From positions 1,488,001 to 1,552,000 of the forward strand of contig NZ_CZQA01000001.1 of NCBI RefSeq assembly GCF_001458735.1: DNA of 64,000 bases, written 5' to 3'. Numbering within the stretch: the first letter of the stretch is position 1; each line of letters begins with the position of its first letter. The notes under the pieces were generated by a model that worked only from the letters and a program-made list of their open reading frames with translations, made no database searches and had not been told where the DNA came from. The DNA comes from Candidatus Nitrospira nitrosa (GTDB lineage Bacteria; Nitrospirota; Nitrospiria; Nitrospirales; Nitrospiraceae). The position numbers and the translations under genes were made by a program. Below are positions 53,526 through 61,368 of the stretch, piece after piece.

Positions 53526-54282
53526 CAGTTTGAACAACTGTTTCACGGCATCGTCGAACAGGCGGGCGTCGGAATTGCCTTGATGAAATCGCCTCCGGGC
53601 GATTTCTCCGCGTCAATCACCGGGACTGTGGCATCCTTGCTTGGTTGCGTGAGGATATGACTGTCACGACCTTCATGGCCGTCACTCATCCGGACGATTT
53701 ACAAGCCAATCTCGACAACATGGACGAGTTGAAAGCCGGACGTATCCGCTCCGCAACTTCACCAGGGAGAAGCGGTACAGCCGATCAGATGGGTCGACCC
53801 TATGAGTCGATTTGACCGTGGCTCCTCTCCGGCAAGTCGAGGAGCAGTCGACGTTTCACATCGCTGTAGTGCAGGACATCACTGAGCGGAGGCGGGCGGA
53901 ACAGAATCTCACCACATGCAATGCCACTCTTGAGCAAGAAGTTTCCCGGCGGACCCAGGAAGGTGTGGAAAGCCGGCAGCGATTACAGGCGATTCTTGAT
54001 GGGACCTCTGATACCGTGTTTGTCAAGGACATCGAAGGACGATCTCTGCTCCTCAATCATGCGGCGGGTCGGTGTGTTGGGACAGTTCAAGAGGAAGTAA
54101 TCGGTCACGATAATCGGGTCATCTTTTCAGCCGCAGATACTCAGGCTATGATGGCGGCAGATCGAAAGATCATTACCAGCGGGGCGACCATGACGTATGA
54201 GGATAGTGCAACCACTGCAGACGGGGGCAAAGACCATTCTTTTCGACCAAAGGACCTTTCTTGGACGACCAAGGTTGTGTGA
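53526..54282 (+). pseudogene. Decayed N-terminal PAS region of the second PAS kinase
   Basis: The PAS sequence can be followed through at least three frames: FEQLFHGIVEQAGVGIAL, then GRFLRVNHRDCGI with MAVTHPDDLQANLDNMDE, then REKRYSRSDGSTL, stop (TGA in place of a tryptophan TGG), VDLTVAPLRQVEEQ and DITERRRAEQ. A further shift near 54245 separates it from the intact frame starting at 54261. A 156-codon open piece (53812-54282) lies inside it. Confidence 0.75.
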
Positions 54283-55874
54283 TAGCGTTATTCGGTATCT
54301 CCCGTGACATCACCGAGCGCTTTCGGAATATTTTCCAGCATGCCGACATCGGCATTGCCATCACCGATCTTGAGGGCCGGTTTCTGCGCTGTAATCCCGC
54401 GTATTGTGCGTTCCTTGGGTACTCTGAAGAGGAGTTGCGGGGGTTGACGGTTCCAAAGCTGGTGCATCCGGACGACCTGGCCAGGAACATGTTCGAGGTT
54501 GAACAGGTGCTTTCAAAGGAGTTGTCCTGGTTCGAGATCGAGAATCGCTATTGTCATAAAGACGGGCATGAGGTGTGGGTACACAAGTTTGTGTCGGTGC
54601 TGCGGGATGATGCCGGTCGGCCCACGAGCTTCTTCGCACTGGTCACCAATGTGACGGAGCGGCATCGGATGCATGAAGTCCTGGAACAGCGGGTTGCGGA
54701 GCGAACAGAGGCGTTACGGGCCAGAAAAGCCTTCAACAGAGAGATCTTGGACTCACTGTCTGCCCATGTGGCGGTACTCGACGCAGCCGGCGAGATCGTC
54801 GCGGTCAATCGGGTCTGGGAGAAGGCGGCGATGCACAATGATCCGTTGGGACTGGCGCAGATCAGCCTCGGTGCCAACTATGTGAGGGTCTGCGAGCACG
54901 CAGCAGACGACAGTCCCGAGGTGCGATGGACGTTGGCGGGGATCCTTGATGTCTTAGCTGGGAGAAAGCAGGTGTTCGAAACGGAATATCTCTGTGCATG
55001 GCCAGGACATCGACAGTGGTTCAACATGAGGGTCACGCCACTGAGCGATCGAGGGGGCTGTGTCATTACGCATGAAGATGTCACCGACCGTAAGCGGGCG
55101 GAAGAAGCGCTCCGGGACTCCTTCCAACGCCTTCAAGCGCTCAGCCGGGAAGTGCAGCTTGCCGAAGAGCGAGAACGGAGCCGGCTCTCACGGGAGCTGC
55201 ATGATGAATTCGGGCAGGTGCTGACCGGGCTGAAGTTCGATCTGATGGATCTGGCCAGAACAGTCGTCAAGCCTCGCAGGGGCTCGATTACGGCATCACG
55301 CCGGAAGGTAATGCGTGCGCTTGGCATGGTCGATCGGCTCTTTGCATCTCTCAGGGAAATGGTCTCGGGCCTCCGGCCATCGCTATTGGATGAGCTGGGG
55401 ATGGTGCCGGCCCTGGAAAGTCTGGCAACGGACATCCAGGAGCGGTCAGGCCTGTACTGTCGAGTCGTAGCGGATCCAATTTCTTTCCAGTCTCGTTGTG
55501 GGGTGGAAGTTGAAAGTGCGATTTACCGCATGACACAAGAGTTGCTGACCAATGTGGTTCGCCATGCCAAGGCGACCATGGCCACAGTCACGTTGGGCCG
55601 TACTGACGGCTGGATAACGTTGAGGGTCGTGGATAATGGCCGAGGATTCAACATCCGGAGCGTGAAAACCACAAAGCAATTCGGTCTCAAAGGCGTAGAG
55701 GAACGGGCTGAGCTGCTGGGGGGCAAGGTTGAAATACATTCCAAGCTGCGAAGGGGTACGATGGTCACCATCCAGGTTCCCCTCGACCTCCCTACGACTC
55801 GTCGCGGGCCTGTCGCTCAGGCCCGGCGGCCGAAGTCTGCCACAACCAGAAAGAGGCGCCGGAGTGGGATCTAG
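54261..55874 (+). CDS. PAS histidine kinase, surviving C-terminal portion, module copy 2
   Basis: The open frame of 537 codons begins at a TTG inside a former longer gene. It encodes two PAS domains (about 12-140: ITDLEGRFLRCNPAYCAFLG; 155-280), a HisKA_3 helix with SRLSRELHDEFGQVLTGL (His near residue 314), and an ATPase with VVDNGRGFN and FGLKGVEERAELLGGKVEIH. It parallels the kinase at 47714 in domain type and in what follows it. No ribosome binding site supports the start, so translation as a stand-alone protein is uncertain. The catalytic parts appear intact. Confidence 0.7.
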   Translation: MDDQGCVIALFGISRDITERFRNIFQHADIGIAITDLEGRFLRCNPAYCAFLGYSEEELRGLTVPKLVHPDDLARNMFEVEQVLSKELSWFEIENRYCHKDGHEVWVHKFVSVLRDDAGRPTSFFALVTNVTERHRMHEVLEQRVAERTEALRARKAFNREILDSLSAHVAVLDAAGEIVAVNRVWEKAAMHNDPLGLAQISLGANYVRVCEHAADDSPEVRWTLAGILDVLAGRKQVFETEYLCAWPGHRQWFNMRVTPLSDRGGCVITHEDVTDRKRAEEALRDSFQRLQALSREVQLAEERERSRLSRELHDEFGQVLTGLKFDLMDLARTVVKPRRGSITASRRKVMRALGMVDRLFASLREMVSGLRPSLLDELGMVPALESLATDIQERSGLYCRVVADPISFQSRCGVEVESAIYRMTQELLTNVVRHAKATMATVTLGRTDGWITLRVVDNGRGFNIRSVKTTKQFGLKGVEERAELLGGKVEIHSKLRRGTMVTIQVPLDLPTTRRGPVAQARRPKSATTRKRRRSGI

Positions 55875-55896
55875 TTGCCACTGTCTGATTATCCCT

Positions 55897-56476
55897 CATG
55901 GCATCCGAGATCGGCCGTGTGATGAAGGATGCTGTTCGCCCATCGAAGAACCAGGGACTGTCGCTGGTGCCGTATCAGCTGTCCGCCGCGAAGCCTGGGA
56001 TCTCCTCATGCTCGATGTTGCACGGCCGAACAGGCATGGCTTGGAAGTGTTGAAAGAGGTCAACCTGTTGAGGCCGACGCTCCTGGCTCCAATACCTAGA
56101 GCGTGAATTTGCCTTGCACGTCTTGAAGGCCTGGGCCTTCTGGGTACCTGACCAATGATCAAGCGCCTTCCGAACTCCTGATGGCTGTGAAAGAGATCCT
56201 GGCGGGCCGGCGGTACATTCCGGTACGCCAGGCGACCTGGTTGCTCACCATCTACACAGCACCCATCCAGCGGTGCAGCATGCGTTTCTCTCTGACCGAG
56301 AGATGGAGGTTCTGTGGCTGCTCGGGCAGTGCAAGACAGTCTCGGCTATCGGCGCCGAGACGACGCTCAGTGTCAAAACCGTCAATACCTACCGCACCAG
56401 ACATCCCAGCAAACTTGATCTCCGCACGACGGCCGAACTCATCCATTACGGGATTGAGCATCATCAGACGACCTAG
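55897..56476 (+). pseudogene. Broken NarL-type response regulator, module copy 2
   Basis: Pieces in different frames match the regulator at 51000: AVSAVRREAWDLLMLDVARPNRHG and LEVLKEVNLLRPTLL, then a disrupted stretch, then LSDREMEVLWLLGQCKTVSA and LSVKTVNTYRTRHPSKLDLR, ending at 56476. The N-terminal DDH block and the Lys region are lost or out of frame. It is a clear pseudogene of the first regulator of the module. Confidence 0.78.
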
Positions 56477-56697
56477 CCATCACGCCACTGCGGCGGCACG
56501 CTTTTGTACGATATTCGTCAAGTCCTCGCCCCATGATCATAGGAATGCCCACCAGCACCCTATGGAGCTGGTCTGATGGCGCTGTAGGACGGGTACGGAC
56601 ATACCGATAGGCTCCGGTCTGATATATCCCCGTAACATCCGGCGGTATGCTGACCGATAAGAGTCCACGGGCCATAACGTGGTGATCAAGAACGCCT

Positions 56698-57327
56698 ATG
56701 CATATTCTCCTTGTTGATGATCACCCCTTGCTTCGTCTCGCCGTCAGGCAAGTGATTGAGTGCCACTATCCATCCTCCACCATTCGTGAGGCTGCGACTG
56801 CTGATGAGGCCTTGCGAATCACGCGTGCCCAGCCGATCGAGGTGGTGATTCTCGATATCCAGCTTCCGGACCACAGTGGTCTGACGTTGCTGAAACAACT
56901 CAAGAAGGTACGCACGAAGATCACCTGCGTGGTCCTGACCATCCACAGCGATCCGCAGTATCTGAGACTCGCGTTCCAACATGGAGTATCGGCATACCTG
57001 ACAAAAGAGTCTGCTCCCGAAGAACTCCACAAGGCGATTCGAACCGTCTGCTCCGGTGGCCGATACATCTCTAAGGACCTGAATGGATCCATTGACGTAA
57101 AGGGGCGGCCCCTTCCTGCCATGCTCCCCAACCCTCAGCTCTCGTCTCGTGAGCTGGAGGTTCTCTCTTGGTTGGCAAAGGGACGAACTGTTTCTCAGGT
57201 CGCCACACGGTTGAAGCTCAGCGTCAAAACCGTCAGTACCTATCGATCCCGTTTGCTCCAAAAGTTGCAATTGGAGACGACGGCTGATCTCATCCGGTAT
57301 GCCGTTGATCGCCATCTTGCGAAGTAA
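56698..57327 (+). CDS. NarL/FixJ-family response regulator, second of module copy 2
   Basis: The protein has 209 residues. The receiver is complete: HILLVDDHPLLRLAVRQVIE, VVILDIQLPDHSG with the Asp, VVLTIHSD, and AYLTKESAPEEL with the Lys. The LuxR HTH is LSSRELEVLSWLAKGRTVSQ, then LSVKTVSTYRSRLLQKL. It is the intact counterpart of the truncated receiver gene at 51726. No strong ribosome binding site is seen before ATG 56698. Confidence 0.92.
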   Translation: MHILLVDDHPLLRLAVRQVIECHYPSSTIREAATADEALRITRAQPIEVVILDIQLPDHSGLTLLKQLKKVRTKITCVVLTIHSDPQYLRLAFQHGVSAYLTKESAPEELHKAIRTVCSGGRYISKDLNGSIDVKGRPLPAMLPNPQLSSRELEVLSWLAKGRTVSQVATRLKLSVKTVSTYRSRLLQKLQLETTADLIRYAVDRHLAK

Positions 57328-57488
57328 TGTCTGACCCCATCACCAGCATGCGACGTCGTATCGGGCAGGTAAAATAAATCTCCAGATCAGATCAAAACCT
57401 TCACTATTTTGTGTCCGTCAGCGTGTTCGAGTGAGCTGTCAGCCGAGTGGTGGCGGAACCGAACAGGATGGGCTAACGGGGTTTCTTG

Positions 57489-58244
57489 ATGCGTGGTAAA
57501 CCACGTAATTCTCAGACCGGCCGATTAGGGATCGAGCCGCGCAAGACCGGCAAGGATCATCCTTGCCCATCGTGTCCGATTCGAGTCCTTACTGCCCACA
57601 GTCATGATCTCGTCAGGCTCGGTGTGGGAGCGATGCCTGAGGGGGAAGAAGACATTGTGCTTGTGGGGGAATCCCATCGCCGGGCCGGCGCGATATCTCA
57701 ATTCCCCAGGATCAAGCCGGATGTGGTACTGATTCAGCCACGCGTCCCTGGCGAGTCCGACGACACACGCGGCCGCCTGTTCCGCGATGCTGATTCCGGG
57801 ATACGACTCGTCGTGATAGCGATGCCTTGCACATCCTCGAGGTTCAATCGCGTGGCTGACCCTGGTGCGTGCGGCCATGAGATCAAAGAGATGAGCCGTC
57901 TCGAATTGCTTCGTGTGATCCGCCGCATGGCCAAGCGTACACCATCTGTCTCTGGAGAAAAGGTCGCTCGGACCGTCACCTCTCCGAGGAAGGCCGCAGA
58001 CGGCCCGAAAAAATCAAGGCTCCAGGAGCTGTCTCCCCAGGAGCGGCGCCTGATGCCGCTGGTGGCGGACGGAAAAACGAACCAGCAAATCGCGATGGAA
58101 CTCGCGTTGTCTCCGAAGACGGTGAAGAATTATATGGCGAATATGTTCAGAAAGTTGCAGATCGCGCGGCGGGCACAAGCCGCAGCTCTCTATATGGAAG
58201 ATCTCAAGTTGGGCGGCCGCCGGTCTGTGTTTCATGGGAAATAG
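57489..58244 (+). CDS. LuxR-type regulator with a pseudo-receiver, module copy 2
   Basis: The protein has 251 residues. The receiver region has lost both acidic residues of the usual DDH (AHSH) and the phospho-Asp (VVLIQPRVPG has Gln), though a Lys remains in GHEIKEMS. The HTH is intact and nearly identical to that of the 52250 protein: LSPQERRLMPLVADGKTNQQ, then LALSPKTVKNYMANMFRKL. A CPSC near the N-terminus is not shared. It is expected to bind DNA independently of phosphorylation. Confidence 0.85.
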   Translation: MRGKPRNSQTGRLGIEPRKTGKDHPCPSCPIRVLTAHSHDLVRLGVGAMPEGEEDIVLVGESHRRAGAISQFPRIKPDVVLIQPRVPGESDDTRGRLFRDADSGIRLVVIAMPCTSSRFNRVADPGACGHEIKEMSRLELLRVIRRMAKRTPSVSGEKVARTVTSPRKAADGPKKSRLQELSPQERRLMPLVADGKTNQQIAMELALSPKTVKNYMANMFRKLQIARRAQAAALYMEDLKLGGRRSVFHGK

Positions 58245-58265
58245 TAAGGAGCCAAATCGCACCTA

Positions 58266-58640
58266 TTGAGTGCCGAATCTGATCAGCAGCTTCGGGTATG
58301 GATGCGCCACATCCCGGAGGCGGAGGGTTCTCCTCGTGAAGACGCCAGCGACGGATATCAGGCGTTGGCGCGTATCGAACGTGGTCAGCTGGTGCTGGTC
58401 AGGCTGGATCTCGATCTCCCCAACGTACATGGGATCGAATCATCATCGACCTGCGGGCGCATACCCCATCTCTGAAGACCCTCGGGCTCTGCCACAATCT
58501 AATCGAGGGCATTGATACGTGCGGGACGGCAACGGCTCTCGGTGCCGAATATGCTCTGGCAAAATCATTCACGGCCGAAGAAGTTCTTTCACGAGTCAAA
58601 GGCTTCTTTTTCCCATTCGTGATCAAGCGCTGGTGTGCCT
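58266..58640 (+). pseudogene. Frameshifted stand-alone receiver, module copy 2
   Basis: One frame reads SDQQLRVWMRHIPEAEG, DASDGYQALARIERG and LDLDLPNVHGIE, then another continues IIDLRAHTPSLKTLGLC and YALAKSFTAEEVLSRVKGFF. Both parts align with the intact receiver at 53028. One missing base near 58436 (GAATCATC for GAAATCATC) explains the break. The N-terminal DDD block is also degraded. Confidence 0.78.
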
Positions 58641-58736
58641 GAGCTCCCCTATTGAGAGGACCGCACAGAGCCGCATCCAGCTGTTTCGAGCCAGTCGTCC
58701 TTCCCGGCGACCGTATCGTCGCCTATCCCCGCCCTC

Positions 58737-60194
58737 GTGATTACTTCGATCAAGTTTTCGGATCGAACGACCGAAGCAATACCATATTGGTTTGCCGAAA
58801 CTGCCGAAGTCTCAGGTAGTTTGGTAATGGGACAGGTTGTGACACCATTAGCTCTTTCTGGTTACACCAGGCAGTTTTGGGAAGCGTTGCCACGGGGAGA
58901 CTCGCTGGAGACAGTCGAGTGGGCGCGACGTCACCGGGGTATTGTCTGGCTGTTAGGGAGCCATGCGGTGGGAGTCCCGCTGTTTAGCCTGATGACCGGC
59001 TTGTACGTCTGGCCTGGCTTTATTGGCGGGGGGCTGTTGGCGGCCTGTGCCATTCTTGCCCTTACACCTTCACTGGGTGCGCGGTTCCGTGCTGCCTTGG
59101 CGACAGGTGGGTTGATATTGGCGTCGACGCTGCTGGTCCATCTATCTGGTGGATATATCGAGTCCCATTTTCATTTTTTTGTGATGATGGCGGTCATCGT
59201 CTTGTACCAGGATTGGGTGCCCTTTCTCTTAGCACTCATCTCGATCGTAATCGATCATGGGATCATTGGGACCCTTGCTCCGACCATGGTGTACAACCAT
59301 TTCGGAGCTCAATATCATCCTTGGATCTGGGCCCTTATCCACGGCGGATTCATCGTAGCCGAGTGTGCGGCTCTCTTGGTCTATTGGCGAGTCAATGAAA
59401 CGGTACAGGGAGATCTCTACAAAGAAAAAGAACGAGCAGAGGCTGCGAGCAAGGCGAAATCTCAGTTTCTGGCCAATATGAGCCATGAGATTAGGACTCC
59501 GATGAACGGAGTGCTGGGTATGGCGGAGTTGCTCTCGCATACGCCACTGACGGAGAAACAACGGCGCTATGTCGACCAGATTCGTGGTTCAGGAGACGAC
59601 TTACTGCACATCATCAATGACATCCTAGACTTTTCCAAGATTGAGGCAGGCAAGATCACGTTGGAGCGCAAGCCGTTCAACCTGGCTGTGGTTGTACACG
59701 AGATTGTGGAATCGTTTCGGGCCAGGGCTCAAGGCAAAGGGCTCACGCTCTCCTGCAGGACCGAGGAGGGAATTCAGGCCAATGTCGTGGGAGATGTCTA
59801 TCGATTCCGCCAGGTTTTGACTAATTTGATCGGCAATGCCATCAAATTTACGGATGCAGGCACGATATCCGTAACCCTGCAGGGCAGCCGTTGTACGGCA
59901 GGATCGTTCCAGATAGTGGTCCAGGATAGCGGGGTTGGCATTTCACAGGAAGCTCAGGCGGCTCTTTTTGCAGAGTTCTCTCAAGTCGATGGTTCTTCGA
60001 CGAGGAAACACGGAGGCACGGGGTTAGGTCTGGCGATCTCCAAACGACTTGTCGAGCTGATGCAAGGGTCGATCGGAGTGGAGTCGGCACCGGGAACCGG
60101 GTCGAGATTTTGGTTTACGGTGCAGTTTGCTGAGGAAGGAATGGACGGCTCGGTGATGGATCATGATTCGGGCTCAGGGGAAATAGCCGCGTAG
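58737..60194 (+). CDS. Membrane-bound histidine kinase
   Basis: The protein has 485 residues from GTG 58737. Five or six membrane helices occupy residues 75-220, with [20 protein letters not shown] and its HxHFF motif, a pattern I associate with a family of membrane sensor domains in chemoreceptors and kinases. The kinase core is standard: [20 protein letters not shown] with the phospho-His, [22 protein letters not shown] and [17 protein letters not shown]. There is no receiver. It ends module copy 2; a fragment of its paralogue survives at 53410. No clear ribosome binding site. Confidence 0.88.
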   Translation: MITSIKFSDRTTEAIPYWFAETAEVSGSLVMGQVVTPLALSGYTRQFWEALPRGDSLETVEWARRHRGIVWLLGSHAVGVPLFSLMTGLYVWPGFIGGGLLAACAILALTPSLGARFRAALATGGLILASTLLVHLSGGYIESHFHFFVMMAVIVLYQDWVPFLLALISIVIDHGIIGTLAPTMVYNHFGAQYHPWIWALIHGGFIVAECAALLVYWRVNETVQGDLYKEKERAEAASKAKSQFLANMSHEIRTPMNGVLGMAELLSHTPLTEKQRRYVDQIRGSGDDLLHIINDILDFSKIEAGKITLERKPFNLAVVVHEIVESFRARAQGKGLTLSCRTEEGIQANVVGDVYRFRQVLTNLIGNAIKFTDAGTISVTLQGSRCTAGSFQIVVQDSGVGISQEAQAALFAEFSQVDGSSTRKHGGTGLGLAISKRLVELMQGSIGVESAPGTGSRFWFTVQFAEEGMDGSVMDHDSGSGEIAA

Positions 60195-60219
60195 AACAAG
60201 CCACAAAGGAGGCTATGAA

Positions 60220-61362
60220 ATGGAAGTCCATACGCTTGGGTTCGATCAGCAGAAGCGCTGGTCTGTCAGCCATCGACCAAAGATTGACTCGTCTCGAACG
60301 CTCGTGGTGCTGTTTGGATCGTCAAGCCTCCTCGATGCCGATGGTCCGATTGCTGAATTGCTCAGCGACTATCCGGGCTCGCTTGCCATTGGCTGTTCGA
60401 CGGCAGGAGAAATTCTGGGAACACGAATTTGTGATGAGAGTGTGAGCGCGGCGGTCGTGCGATTTGACCGTACCGATATTCGGATGGCCAGTGCTCCGGT
60501 ACGGTCGGCAGAAGACTCGTTTGCTGCGGGACAGGATATTGCTCGACAGCTGAACGATGCACGACTCAGGGGCATCTTTGTCCTTTCCGATGGGCTTCAG
60601 GTGAACGGAAGTGAGCTGGTGCGAGGTCTCAACTCTCAGGTGTCTTCGTCGGTGGTCGTCACGGGAGGTTTAGCCGGGGATGGAGATCGGTTTTGTCGGA
60701 CGTGGGTGTTACAGGACAGAAAACCCAAGCCAGGATTTGTCACGGCGGTCGGCTTCTATGGCGATCACATCCGAATCGGACATGGATCAAAAGGAGGCTG
60801 GGATCGATTCGGGCCGGAGCGCCGAGTCACCAAGTCGAAAGGGAATGTGCTCTATGAGCTTGATGACCGCCCTGCACTCGAACTGTACAAGGAATACCTT
60901 GGTGATCGAGCCGCTGGACTTCCCGCAACCGGCCTCTTGTTTCCGCTCGCACTGCGCGCTAACACGTCGGATCTCAAGAGTCTCGTCAGGACCATTTTGG
61001 CCGTGAATGAACGGGACCAGTCGCTCACGTTCGCGGGGGATATTCAAGAAGGATCGCTGGCTCAGCTCATGAAGGCGAATTTCGACCGATTGGTTCAAGG
61101 GGCTTCGGAAGCCGCCACATCAACCAAACTCTCGGCCGACGGGGCTGCCTGCACACTTGCGCTCGCGATCAGTTGTGTCGGCCGGCGGCTCGTGCTGGGT
61201 GGCAGAACGGAAGAGGAAATCGAGGCGACACTCGATGTATTGCCAAAAGGGACGCAACAGATCGGATTCTACTCCTACGGCGAGATTTCCCCCTATGCCA
61301 CAGGAACGTGTGACCTGCATAACCAGACGATGACCTTGACGACGTTGAGTGAGGCTGCCTGA
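60220..61362 (+). CDS. FIST-domain sensory protein
   Basis: The protein has 380 residues; GGAGG precedes ATG 60220 at seven bases. FIST_N covers about 30-200 (LVVLFGSSSLL, IGCSTAGEILG, IFVLSDGLQVNGSELVRGL, VTGGLAGDG). FIST_C covers about 215-370 (NVLYELDDRPALELYKEYLG, FPLALR, CVGRRLVLGGRTEEE, GFYSYGEISP). FIST proteins are proposed small-ligand (amino-acid-like) sensors and often accompany kinases. It lies between two kinases, 25 bases after one and 6 bases before the next, so it is likely the input protein of the hybrid kinase. Confidence 0.92.
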   Translation: MEVHTLGFDQQKRWSVSHRPKIDSSRTLVVLFGSSSLLDADGPIAELLSDYPGSLAIGCSTAGEILGTRICDESVSAAVVRFDRTDIRMASAPVRSAEDSFAAGQDIARQLNDARLRGIFVLSDGLQVNGSELVRGLNSQVSSSVVVTGGLAGDGDRFCRTWVLQDRKPKPGFVTAVGFYGDHIRIGHGSKGGWDRFGPERRVTKSKGNVLYELDDRPALELYKEYLGDRAAGLPATGLLFPLALRANTSDLKSLVRTILAVNERDQSLTFAGDIQEGSLAQLMKANFDRLVQGASEAATSTKLSADGAACTLALAISCVGRRLVLGGRTEEEIEATLDVLPKGTQQIGFYSYGEISPYATGTCDLHNQTMTLTTLSEAA

Positions 61363-61368
61363 TTGCCT

